A DNA stretch of 64,000 bases from Cardinium endosymbiont cEper1 of Encarsia pergandiella (lineage in GTDB: Bacteria; Bacteroidota; Bacteroidia; Cytophagales; Amoebophilaceae), in assembly GCF_000304455.1 (NCBI RefSeq), contig NC_018605.1, positions 248,035-312,034 of the forward strand, given 5' to 3'. The notes beneath the pieces are model-generated. The model was given only the letters and a program-made list of their open reading frames with translations. It did no database searches and was not told the DNA's origin. Both the position numbers and the translations under genes were made by a program. Position 1 is the stretch's first letter. Every line of letters starts with the position of its first letter. This document shows positions 46,826-54,753 of this stretch, in pieces.

Positions 46826-47658
46826 GGTTCTGTCGCATTTGTTGTAAGGCATCAGTTAATTTATTATTTTTAGTTAAAAATTGACTAAAATGTTTAGTAT
46901 TACCCGTAGATTATTGCTTTATTTTAAAGGACTCTGTTCATCACCAGAGTTAATCCTCCTATTTGTCTATATGCAATGTCGTTTTTCTTTAAGCTATAGA
47001 GACTTGGAAGAAATGATGCATATGAGAGGCGCAAAGATTAATCATTCTACTTTACAAAGGTGGGTCATTAAGTTGATTCCCCTTATAGATCAAGAAGTAA
47101 GAAAAAGAAAATGCCCAGTTGGTAATAGCTGGAGAATGGATGAAACTTACGTAAAACTAAATGGTAAGTGGATTTATTTATATAGAGCAGTAGATCGTTA
47201 TGGAGATACAGTTGATTTTTTTCTAAGTGAACGTAAAGACAAGTCTGCAGCTCTTTCTTTTTTTCGTAAGGCTATCAGAGATAATAACACTCCATACAAA
47301 GTGGTAGTTAACAAAAGCGGTAGTAATAAATCTGCACTTGATGCATTAAATACAGAACTAGATCAAGATCACAAGATTCAAATATTTCAAAACAAATACT
47401 TACATAATAGAGTCAAACAAGATCAAAGGTTTATCAAAAAACGGATAAAACCTATGTTGGGATTTAAGAATTTCCATTCAGCTAACATTACCATTACAGG
47501 AATAGAAAATATTAGAATAATTCAAAAAGGACAATTAATCGGAGCTAAAAAACAGGTATCTACTTTTGATAACTTTGCTAAACTTATGGCCGCATAATAT
47601 CCAAATTTCAAGACAAGGGAGACAACTATACAAAATTAAATACAGATGCGACAGAACC
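46826..47658 (+). mobile_element. IS6-family insertion sequence, intact copy 3
   Basis: 833 bp with inverted ends GGTTCTGTCGCATTTGT and, inverted, GGTTCTGTCGCATCTGT, a single mismatch in the first 17 bases. Flanks AGTGGATT and ATATATAG are not target duplications. It is the only copy in the window with an uninterrupted transposase. Its right end lies 35 bases before the patatin gene, so it may supply or disrupt that gene's promoter. Confidence 0.92.
46890..47597 (+). CDS. IS6-family transposase
   Basis: 235 residues from the ATG at 46890 (a TTG three codons earlier is open). The N-terminal helix-turn-helix region (LSYRDLEEMMHMRGAKINHS) is followed by the DDE domain: first Asp in WRMDETYVKLNGKW, second Asp near ALDALNTELD, and the glutamate region before GLE/GFK-type KPMLGFKNFHSAN. 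IS6-type elements move by replicative cointegration, which fits the deletion seen at the junction with copy 2. It appears functional. Confidence 0.9.
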   Translation: MFSITRRLLLYFKGLCSSPELILLFVYMQCRFSLSYRDLEEMMHMRGAKINHSTLQRWVIKLIPLIDQEVRKRKCPVGNSWRMDETYVKLNGKWIYLYRAVDRYGDTVDFFLSERKDKSAALSFFRKAIRDNNTPYKVVVNKSGSNKSALDALNTELDQDHKIQIFQNKYLHNRVKQDQRFIKKRIKPMLGFKNFHSANITITGIENIRIIQKGQLIGAKKQVSTFDNFAKLMAA

Positions 47659-47693
47659 ATATATAGCAACGGTCTAAATAAATTAAATTTAAA

Positions 47694-48641
47694 ATGGTAA
47701 AGTATGTTTTATCTGTGGATGGAGGAGGGATAAGAGGTATTATACCAACTATAATACTAGGAGAAATACAAAAAAGATTAATAAACCTAAAAAAATCTTT
47801 GCCTGAAATTTTTGACCTGATGGTGGGGACTTCAACAGGTGGAATCCTTGTGGCTGGTTTATCTAAAAAAAATAGCCAAAATAAACCTGAATATTCCCCA
47901 ATTGATTTACTTCAGTTCTATAAAAATTATGGTCCGTATATCTTCAAACCATCATTTCTTAGGCAGAAAATACTTTATTGGTTCAATGGTGCTAAATACT
48001 CGTATAGAAATATAGAATTTGTTCTTAATAAGTATTTTGGAGAAGATACTATGGGTAATGCTTCAACTAATATACTTTTTACTAGTTATGATATTCATAA
48101 CAACTGCCCTTTCTTCTTCAAAAGCTGGAAAGATCCTGGTATTGCGTTAAAAGATGCACTTAGATCTACAACAGCTGCACCTACTTACTTTATACCAAAG
48201 TGTCTAAGAATTAACGAAAAAAATAGAGTATTAGTAGACGGTGGCATTGTTTCCAACAATCCATCTGCTGTTGCATATATAAGTGCTAAGGAATTATTTC
48301 CTAATGATGATATAGTTCTACTATCTATAGGTACTGGTAAAAAAATTAAAAATCTTAATTACGCTGATGTAAAAAAATTTGGTAAAATAGGTTGGATACA
48401 TCCACTAATAAACGTAATGTTTTATTCTGAATTAGCGTTCGTAGATTATGTATTAAAACAAACAATAGGTGATAATTATATAAGAATACAATCAGAATTA
48501 AAATTAGCATCTAATGAAATGGATAACATTACAATGAAAAACATCGAACTTTTGCAAGAAGAGTCAATTCAAATCGTAGAGGATAACAAAGAATTGATAG
48601 AAAGGTTTTGTCGCGTTGTGTGTAGTAACATAGTGGACTAA
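47694..48641 (+). CDS. Patatin-like phospholipase
   Basis: 315 residues. The patatin fold is clear: oxyanion-hole loop DGGGIRG (9-15), nucleophile elbow GTSTG with Ser47, and the catalytic Asp182 in DGGIVSNNP. It would hydrolyse acyl ester bonds of lipids. No signal peptide is seen, so secretion would need a dedicated system. Patatins of intracellular bacteria (for example in Rickettsia) act on host membranes; that role here is an inference. It is framed by IS6 copies and an AT-rich gap next to the amidase gene, and looks acquired or mobile. Confidence 0.9.
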   Translation: MVKYVLSVDGGGIRGIIPTIILGEIQKRLINLKKSLPEIFDLMVGTSTGGILVAGLSKKNSQNKPEYSPIDLLQFYKNYGPYIFKPSFLRQKILYWFNGAKYSYRNIEFVLNKYFGEDTMGNASTNILFTSYDIHNNCPFFFKSWKDPGIALKDALRSTTAAPTYFIPKCLRINEKNRVLVDGGIVSNNPSAVAYISAKELFPNDDIVLLSIGTGKKIKNLNYADVKKFGKIGWIHPLINVMFYSELAFVDYVLKQTIGDNYIRIQSELKLASNEMDNITMKNIELLQEESIQIVEDNKELIERFCRVVCSNIVD

Positions 48642-48959
48642 AAAAACAAGGGATTTAACCTTCGTATAATTTATATATAAATTAATTATTTTAAATTTTA
48701 TTATCAATATTAATTATACATTTTATGTAATTTAAAATTAAATACTAATAAATAAATTGTTATTTTTATGAAAATACTAATACATAAATACAAAATTATT
48801 ATTAGATATAAAAAATATTAAAAAATTAAGTAATATAAAATAATTTGTAAATTAGATAAATAAATATTTTATAGATAATAAATAAAAAAATAAAATTAAC
48901 AAAAAGTTTCGTTATATTTTGTCTTTACTATATTGTTGAAGCTAAAGCAACTGTATATA
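48642..48959. other. Very AT-rich spacer
   Basis: About 320 bases of nearly pure A and T with no open frame of note, between the patatin and amidase genes. It is visibly more AT-rich than spacers in the housekeeping parts. It may carry the amidase promoter, but I cannot single one out. Confidence 0.6.
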
Positions 48960-49769
48960 ATGTTGAGACTTCTTCCTAAACCTAAATACTATATGAATAT
49001 GGAATATAATATCCCTAAGGATTCAAATGAATCCATAATAATTGATTATAGTCATCCTTCTAAGAATTTCAATCGGCGTATATCAAGTTTAGTGATGCAC
49101 TATACCGCATTAGACTTGGAAGAGTCCTTAACCGCCTTAACAGGTCAATTTACAGGTGTTAGTGCTCATTATTTAGTTCCAAAAACAGCTCTAGATGGAG
49201 CAAGAAAAGTTTTTAATTTAGTACCTGATCATAAACGGTCTTGGCATGCAGGTGTTAGTGCATGGAAAAATCGTACTAATCTAAATGATACTTCTATAGG
49301 TATAGAAATAGTAAATTTAGGTTATAAAGACGAAAACGGTAAACGAATTTGGGAACCATTTACTGATTATCAAATAGAAACTATTATATTATTGGCTAAA
49401 CAAATTGTTCAAGACTATGGTATTAAACCTACTAATATAGTAGGTCATGCTGACATAGCTCCTGGAAGAAAGCAAGACCCAGGTCCTTTTTTTCCTTGGA
49501 AGAAACTTTATGAAAATGGTGTAGGTGCTTTTTATGATGCATCCGAACTTGATTTAAAACAAAAAATCAACATAGATATTGAGCAACTTCAAAAGGACTT
49601 AAAAACGTATGGTTACCCCGTTAATATTACGGGTACATTAGATATAGATACACGAAATACATTAATATCATTTCAAATGCATTTTAGACCTAGTAACTAT
49701 TCAGGTGAGCCCGATGCAGAAACAGTTGCGATTCTTAAAAATTTAATAAAGAAGTATTGTATGATTTGA
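48960..49769 (+). CDS. AmiD-like N-acetylmuramoyl-L-alanine amidase with peptidoglycan-binding domain
   Basis: 269 residues from the ATG at 48960; a TTG start nine codons earlier is possible. Amidase_2 domain ~35-185: zinc ligands H47 (VMHYTA), H163 and D173 (VGHADIAPGRKQDPG), with K171 as the catalytic lysine of AmiD. GVSAHYLV and WHAGVSAW are family blocks. The C-terminal ~70 residues form a PG_binding_1 domain (LQKDLKTYGYPVNITG). It should cut the amide bond between MurNAc and the stem peptide. No classical signal peptide is visible, unlike lipoprotein AmiD. AmiD of Wolbachia is known as an active amidase in an endosymbiont; a similar muropeptide clean-up role is inferred. Confidence 0.88.
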   Translation: MLRLLPKPKYYMNMEYNIPKDSNESIIIDYSHPSKNFNRRISSLVMHYTALDLEESLTALTGQFTGVSAHYLVPKTALDGARKVFNLVPDHKRSWHAGVSAWKNRTNLNDTSIGIEIVNLGYKDENGKRIWEPFTDYQIETIILLAKQIVQDYGIKPTNIVGHADIAPGRKQDPGPFFPWKKLYENGVGAFYDASELDLKQKINIDIEQLQKDLKTYGYPVNITGTLDIDTRNTLISFQMHFRPSNYSGEPDAETVAILKNLIKKYCMI

Positions 49770-49772
49770 TAG

Positions 49773-49840
49773 GAGTCTGTCTATATAAGTGTGTAAATAT
49801 TTTTTAGGGTTTATATTTACACACTTATATAGACAGACTC
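49773..49840. repeat. 68-bp perfect palindrome, MITE-like
   Basis: GAGTCTGTCTATATAAGTGT and eight more bases (49773-49800) are repeated as an exact reverse complement at 49813-49840, with a 12-base centre. The outward GAG...CTGTC...TGTGTAAA layout resembles, from memory, terminal repeats of IS256-type elements. If so this is an element reduced to its two ends. No direct repeat flanks it. It truncates the symporter gene. A bidirectional terminator is less likely because no T run follows either arm. Confidence 0.85.
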
Positions 49841-50151
49841 GATAAATGGCTCATAAATGGACCCATACGTAATACTAACCTACTAATAGTCCAAGAACAA
49901 AAGCAGTTAAAAATTAAAATAATCATCCAGTATAAACCAAATTCATAGTCACATTCTACGTTACGTATTAATCCTCCTGCCCCATAACTAGTAGCCAACA
50001 CCGTAGCTATCAAAGTAGCCGTAGAAAATTTTTTATTCCCCACCGCATATTCTCGAAAAGTAGTTTTTTTTCTACTAAAGCAAATGCCTACCACTAAGGT
50101 TAACAACAAAAAAGCGCCTACTATTACAATAGGCATATTCAAAAATATCAT
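49841..50151 (-). pseudogene. Sodium:solute symporter (SSS family), N-terminal fragment
   Basis: About 103 native residues: the first membrane helix (VIVGAFLLLTLVVGICF), the family block YAVGNKKFSTATLIATVLATS and a third helix (LYWMIILIFNCFC). The reading then enters the 68-bp palindrome at 49840 and stops after four more codons. Intact SSS proteins have 450-550 residues, and the rest is not in the window. It is a cut-off gene and probably non-functional. The substrate (proline, pantothenate, sugar or other) cannot be told from this part. Confidence 0.8.
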
Positions 50152-50261
50152 AAATAAAATGATTAAAAAGTTATATAACCTACTATAGATATGGTATCAT
50201 TTATATGGTAAGATTTTTTTATTTAAATCAAAAAAGTTTACTAATTGAACTATCGTGATCG

Positions 50262-50366
50262 AATATCTAAAAGGTTATCGTGATCAATAATATCAGCGTC
50301 TAATAAATCTGCTAACGTAAATACTAATGTGCTTTTCCCAGACCGATCTAGGGTATGTAGCTGTCA
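50262..50366 (-). pseudogene. P-loop protein fragment
   Basis: About 30 readable codons on the minus strand: SGKSTLVFTLADLLDADIID, then HDNLLDIRSR and a stop. The start looks like the end of a Walker A loop. The following acidic DADIIDHDNL resembles small kinases or zeta-toxin-like ATPases, but this is a guess. Upstream codons fit only after a frame change (MTATYPRS). It lies just downstream of the primase-helicase pseudogene, so it may belong to the same lost element. Confidence 0.35.
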
Positions 50367-50370
50367 TAAA

Positions 50371-50399
50371 TTCACCTTCTCTTCTTTTTGGAAGGTGAA
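50371..50399 (-). terminator. Hairpin after the helicase reading frame
   Basis: TTCACCTTC and GAAGGTGAA form a 9-bp stem with an 11-base loop, 5 bases past the helicase stop on the minus strand. Only a short T run follows (TTTATG), so termination would be weak. Confidence 0.4.
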
Positions 50400-50404
50400 A
50401 GATA

Positions 50405-52257
50405 CTAGGTTACCCATTTAACTTCTCTAGACTTAGCAGTAAAGTAATCAGAACGTGTTTTTAACTGTGACCAATCATCCGCACTCAATTCCCCACTTTC
50501 TTCATCCAATTTGTATAAATGATAAGCCTGAGCCCAGGACTTTTCTAAAATATCCTCCGCTATATCATCTAGATACGAAATAGAATCTATTTCAATACAA
50601 ATCCATCTACTATAACCCATTGCCGACGACAAGAATTTAATAGTATTAGTATTACCTACAAAGGACGCTATACGTGATCCTATAGTCTCATGTTTTTCAT
50701 AAGGCAAACGTACGTTTACATAACGCTGCGATAACAAAGCCCTCAAAACGCTTGTACTAGAACGAAATCGGTGCAGTTCATCTAGATTTATAATAAAGCT
50801 TCTGATCAATGATTTTTGCAAACTTTTTTCATTACCTATAGATGGATTACCATTATAATATTTCCTAAGACAGGGAGGGCATAAGAAACGGAAAAAATAA
50901 CTCTTACCTACATTTTTCTTAGGAGAACATAATATTAGAGCATGCTTATTCATTTCTTCATCTACAAAAAGAGTACGAACAGCCCTAATCATCCACTTTT
51001 TAAGATGGGTATACCAATAGTGAATATTATCAGGTGTGGGATTTTTTAAATGAACATAACTAGATAATTGATGAATATAATCTTGACTACTATCAAATTC
51101 ATTCTTTTCAAAAGCTAGAAAATAATCTTCTATAGGATTAAAAGGTTGTACGAAAAAAGACTTTAATATACAATTAATTAGACTTAAAGAACATGAAAAA
51201 CCATGTCTATCCAGATTATCTATTAGCTCATGAATATTAATTTTTTCCCATACATCACTATTCTTTTTAGTACTCATCTCTCGCTGTTGCGTAAGTATAT
51301 TCAACCTAAAATTAAACTTACTATTCAAATAGGATTCTATCCTACCACGTTTAGTATTAACTCTTTCTTTAACCTTAGGAACATTAATGGAATGCATAGA
51401 AACTAGTTTTGATTGTTGGATACATTTATCTAATAAAAACTGGAAATCAACAGAATCATATTTTTGAAAATATTCAGCTATATCTTTTACTTCTTTCGGT
51501 AAAGGAATTGATACCATTCCATAAATATCTCATAATTTCTTAGAAGCGTTCTTACCGGTCCAATCATTACCATAACAACTTAACAACACAGCAGTTCTAC
51601 TACGTAAACTTTTCAGCAAATCATCACTTGGCATTTGGTGTTCTGATTGCAAAGAAATTACGTTAAAAAATCCATGCGCATGCCCGCTCATACAATCTTT
51701 TTCCCCTCCTCTAAACAATACATAGTCTAAATCTCCTTCTGGCAACTGAGATAGACCAAAAACATCATCCTTGGTTTGGTTTTTATAGGAAAATGACTGT
51801 TTCTGGCCTCTAAAAGAAATATCATCTGAAAAAGAAGATGATACTTCTGGGACATATACTTTAACTCTATCTTCTATATGATAGGCTGCTATAATCTGAT
51901 TTTTTACAGCATATTTAAAAGACAACGATCTTCCTGAATTACTTGTGTAAGATAAGTAGCTTACTTGTCTTACATCAAACCGATCTAAAACAGATCGATC
52001 AATACCATATTGGTCCCAGTATTTTAGATATAGCTTAGCAATAAAAGATTCTGAATAGGGTATATATTCAATAGTAAAGATTTAAACTTCCATCTGCCTT
52101 TATCAAAATAAATTGATAAACTCAGTTTATCATATTTTTCAGAGAATATAGATTTATAATTTTTTTTTCTTACATTTGAATTAAATGCAGGAACTAAATG
52201 GCGGATAAGGGATGCCTCTCCTTCAGCCTTTTCAAGGATTTTTTCTTTTGTTAACAT
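50405..52257 (-). pseudogene. Mobile-element primase-helicase (Toprim + VirE/VapE type), broken
   Basis: Three open pieces join into one protein. Piece 1 (52257 to about 52085) begins LTKEKILEKAEGEASLIRHL. A frameshift near 52080 leads to piece 2, which reads YSESFIAKLYLKYWDQYGID and then the Toprim domain (YVLFRGGEKDCMSG, then LLSCYGNDWTGKNASKKL). A single in-frame TGA (51530-51532) separates piece 2 from piece 3, which continues in the same frame as DIYGMVSIPLPKEVKDIAEY. Piece 3 (to 50405) is a VirE-family helicase with a Walker A-like SPKKNVGKSYF, FIINLDELHRF and a YSRWICIEID end. Such primase-helicases belong to plasmids, phages and integrative elements of Bacteroidetes. Piece 3 alone is open for 370 codons from ATG 51517. 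Confidence 0.8.
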
Positions 52258-52751
52258 AGCCTTTATTGTTAATCCTTTTGGGAATTAATGCTTACATTAA
52301 AACCGGTGGTTAACTAAAATTAAGAAGTAGCCTTTTTAAGGGGCTATTTTTATGCATTTTTCTTTTGGAATTTAACAAATTCCCTAAAAATTTTATTTTC
52401 TTTTTATCGAAAAAAACATTTTTGTTTACCCAATAAACGCTTGGTATTTTAGCCTTAGCTATTATATCTTATAGAACAAAGCTCTCCTAAAGCTTGAATA
52501 ACTGAACTATGTGATTCTTTATATTAAAAATAGTATACTTCAATACAAGTAAACCCACATTATTTTAATTAGAAAATAAGTAACAGTTTTTAGCTATCTT
52601 TTCAGTGTAAGAAGCATATCATCTGATGGTATGTAAATATCTATTTGTACTTATTTAATTTAAGATCAATACAACAAAATTGAGGAAAAATTATTTTAAT
52701 CTTTCCTATTACTATAATTGATAATCAAATTAATATATATATATATATATT
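52258..52751. other. AT-rich spacer before the IS982 remnant
   Basis: No gene seen. TAGCC/GGCTA (52328-52346) forms a short stem followed by five T on the plus strand, a weak terminator shape with no plus-strand gene before it. A run of alternating TA lies at about 52733-52751. Confidence 0.45.
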
Positions 52752-53075
52752 AACCTGAACGCTGGATGAGATTTTAATATTTAATTTTAAATAAGCTCCT
52801 TTGTGTTTTAAATTTGGAGAATTGAAGAGTAACCCGAATAACCAAAGGAGCCTGCTATGAATATAAACAAATTAGTAGAAATATACTATATGATAGATGG
52901 GTTTTTAATAAAATTTATGCCTTTATCCCCCTTTGGGATACATTGATGTTAACAAAACGTTCTATTATTGAAGCTATAATAGATTAGCTTAACAATATTA
53001 GCCAGATAGAACACTCCAGACAGAGCAGCATACCTAATTTCTGTGTCAATTTGATTGCTGGAATTATAGCTTATG
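52752..53075 (+). mobile_element. IS982-type element, internally deleted
   Basis: The left end and 105-base leader match the remnant at 20342. The transposase starts at 52857 (MNINKLVEIYYMIDGFLIKF), loses its middle within about 25 codons, and resumes with the C-terminal signature LLTKRSIIEAIID-stop-LNNISQIEH, then NFCVNLIAGIIAY. This is the IS982 pattern RxxIE...LKNISQIEHSRHRS...NLLAG. The central DDE part is missing and a stop interrupts the tail, so the element is dead. The right inverted end was not found. Confidence 0.75.
52795..52851 (+). promoter_or_regulatory. Inverted repeat masking the IS982 transposase ribosome-binding site
   Basis: GCTCCTTTG (52795-52803) is exactly complementary to CAAAGGAGC (52843-52851). 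The second arm contains AAAGGAG, a strong Shine-Dalgarno sequence 6-8 bases before the transposase ATG at 52857. In mRNA the stem would hide the ribosome site. The same arrangement is conserved at 20385-20441. Confidence 0.65.
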
Positions 53076-53302
53076 GCGTAAAAAAGCAAAAACTTTCTAT
53101 AACTAACATATATAACTGGTCTACAGTAACTATAATCCACCGTTTAGGTTGTTTGCTATCCTATACAGACCACTTGGCTCTCTATCTGCAAGTACCTTTT
53201 TTCTAATTACAATCTTTAGGCCTAGCTATACACCGGACTAAACAAGTGCAAACAAATTATTAATCAAATATTTTTGCTTCATCATACCTTGAATATTTTT
53301 AG

Positions 53303-53506
53303 CTATGTATTATCTGTATCCTTCAGATCGTTGGTAGGTGCTTTAGAGGCCAATACATTCATTCGGATTTCTTGTGCAATTTTTTTTAGCGTCTGCATAC
53401 CCTTACGAATTCTTCCTCCAGCTGCTTTATTGTTCTTTTCATAGAATTTATAAAACTCATCTTCTAGTGAAAGTACCAATGTTTTTAATATTTCAAATTG
53501 ATTCAT
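53303..53506 (-). CDS. Histone H1/Hc1-like small protein
   Basis: 67 residues. The sequence (FEILKTLVLSLEDEFYKFYE, then NNKAAGGRIRKGMQTLKKIAQEIR) matches the small Bacteroidetes proteins of the Hc1 histone-like family: a helical, lysine/arginine-rich protein with the conserved AAGxRxRKGMQ core. It probably binds DNA and helps compact the nucleoid. It starts at the ATG 53504-53506. It is a free-standing gene at the edge of the accessory region. Confidence 0.82.
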   Translation of the reverse strand: MNQFEILKTLVLSLEDEFYKFYEKNNKAAGGRIRKGMQTLKKIAQEIRMNVLASKAPTNDLKDTDNT

Positions 53507-54084
53507 GATATAACAATTAATCTTTTATTAGATGGTTCGACTATTTTCGGCCAAGCTGCTTATTGATACTTGTTCAGACTGCTGGTAAAAACGCATTGCA
53601 GAAGCCACTCCTCTGGCCTTCCAGATGAACAATTGGGTGTTCTATCTAGTAAGCTGGTGCGGTCTCACCGCAATTTTTTACAAATGGGTTTTTACACTGT
53701 TTGAAACAGTAACGTTGTCAGATGGGTAAAGGGATAATGCTTATTTTGACCTGAAGCACACTGTTTACCCTATTCCCAAATTACAAGCTTATAACAAGGC
53801 TGCTTACCTGGTCTTCTTTTTATGAATCTAATCAATTTTTATCAAATTGTTTTGATCTTTCTTATAATTTTTGATCCGTTGCATCCATCTAAGCTTTTTT
53901 TAACCATTCATCAAAAATACCCAAACGTGGCCCAATAGGTTGCATCTTCGGGACAATATTAGTGGCGTATACGAAAAAAATTATGTTACATTATTTATAC
54001 AATAATGTAATGATTAAGCCAGGTTGGTTAGAAGCATATGGTAGGGATTTTTTCAAAATTTATCACTGGTTCTTCTAACAGACA
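53507..54084. other. Gene-poor region with a possible C-terminal remnant
   Basis: About 580 bases without a convincing gene. On the minus strand about 54000-53897 is open and reads FFVYATNIVPKMQPIGPR then LGIFDEWLKKA before a stop. It looks like a protein end but has no start and I do not recognise it. ACTGTTT-G-AAACAGT near 53696-53710 is a small perfect palindrome. Confidence 0.35.
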
Positions 54085-54555
54085 CTAATTTTTTAAAAAG
54101 TTAGCTATTGCTGCTAATTTTTCATCCGATTCCCGTGCTGCATCATGAGAAGAAATGTAACCAGGGTATTGATCAAATTTGGTTTTGATCGTGGAGGCAA
54201 GCTTCGGACCACCTTTGGTGCCATGCAGAGGGATTAATTTGGCATGTAAGTGGTTTACACCATATCCTTCAAATACAAGAGCTGTTCTAGCAACGGTTGG
54301 AAACTTATGCACCAATAGGTTGGATACCTGTTTAGCGGCTGCCATTAACCCATTGATCTGTTCTGGGCCATGATCAAAAATATAGCTACTCAGGTGACGC
54401 TTAGGTATTACCACTGTAAACCCCTCTGTATTAGGAAATATAGATAGAAAAGCCATATAATCTACCCTTTCCCACACTTTATGACAAGGTGCTTGCCCAG
54501 CTATGATTTGACAAAAAATACATCCTTGTGGAGATAGGTGAGTAGGTGCTTGCAT
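54085..54555 (-). CDS. HIT-family protein
   Basis: 156 residues. HIT-fold proteins are nucleotide hydrolases or transferases. Visible are CIFCQIIAGQAPCHKVWE at the N-terminus, VVIPKRHLSSY and the triad region GVNHLHAKLIPLHG. The usual HxHxH reads HLHAK here, so the third histidine is lysine; some HIT subfamilies share this. The CxxC near the N-terminus may bind zinc. The substrate is unknown. Confidence 0.85.
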   Translation of the reverse strand: MQAPTHLSPQGCIFCQIIAGQAPCHKVWERVDYMAFLSIFPNTEGFTVVIPKRHLSSYIFDHGPEQINGLMAAAKQVSNLLVHKFPTVARTALVFEGYGVNHLHAKLIPLHGTKGGPKLASTIKTKFDQYPGYISSHDAARESDEKLAAIANFLKN

Positions 54556-54753
54556 ATGGATCTTAGTTGGTTTACCTTAGCTTATAATCATTTTTTAACA
54601 TCTTGCCATGCAATACAAAGGGGCTAAACGGCTGTTAAACATCTAGGCCAAATGTTTGTTTAAATTTAAAGAACAAATTGCAATGCACCAAGCCTATTAG
54701 AGCTCCCTAGAAAGATTTTGTTGGATAAAATTGAAGGACAAAATGAATAGCGT

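Noticed and set aside
51530-51532. In-frame TGA in the primase-helicase read as a sense codon (recoding)
   Set aside because: The same protein also has a frameshift, prfB with RF2-specific motifs is present, and housekeeping genes end in TGA; decay explains it better.
52949-53140. Minus-strand frame of 63 codons
   Set aside because: The opposite strand carries the IS982 transposase C-terminus (ISQIEH...NLIAG), so this is a shadow.
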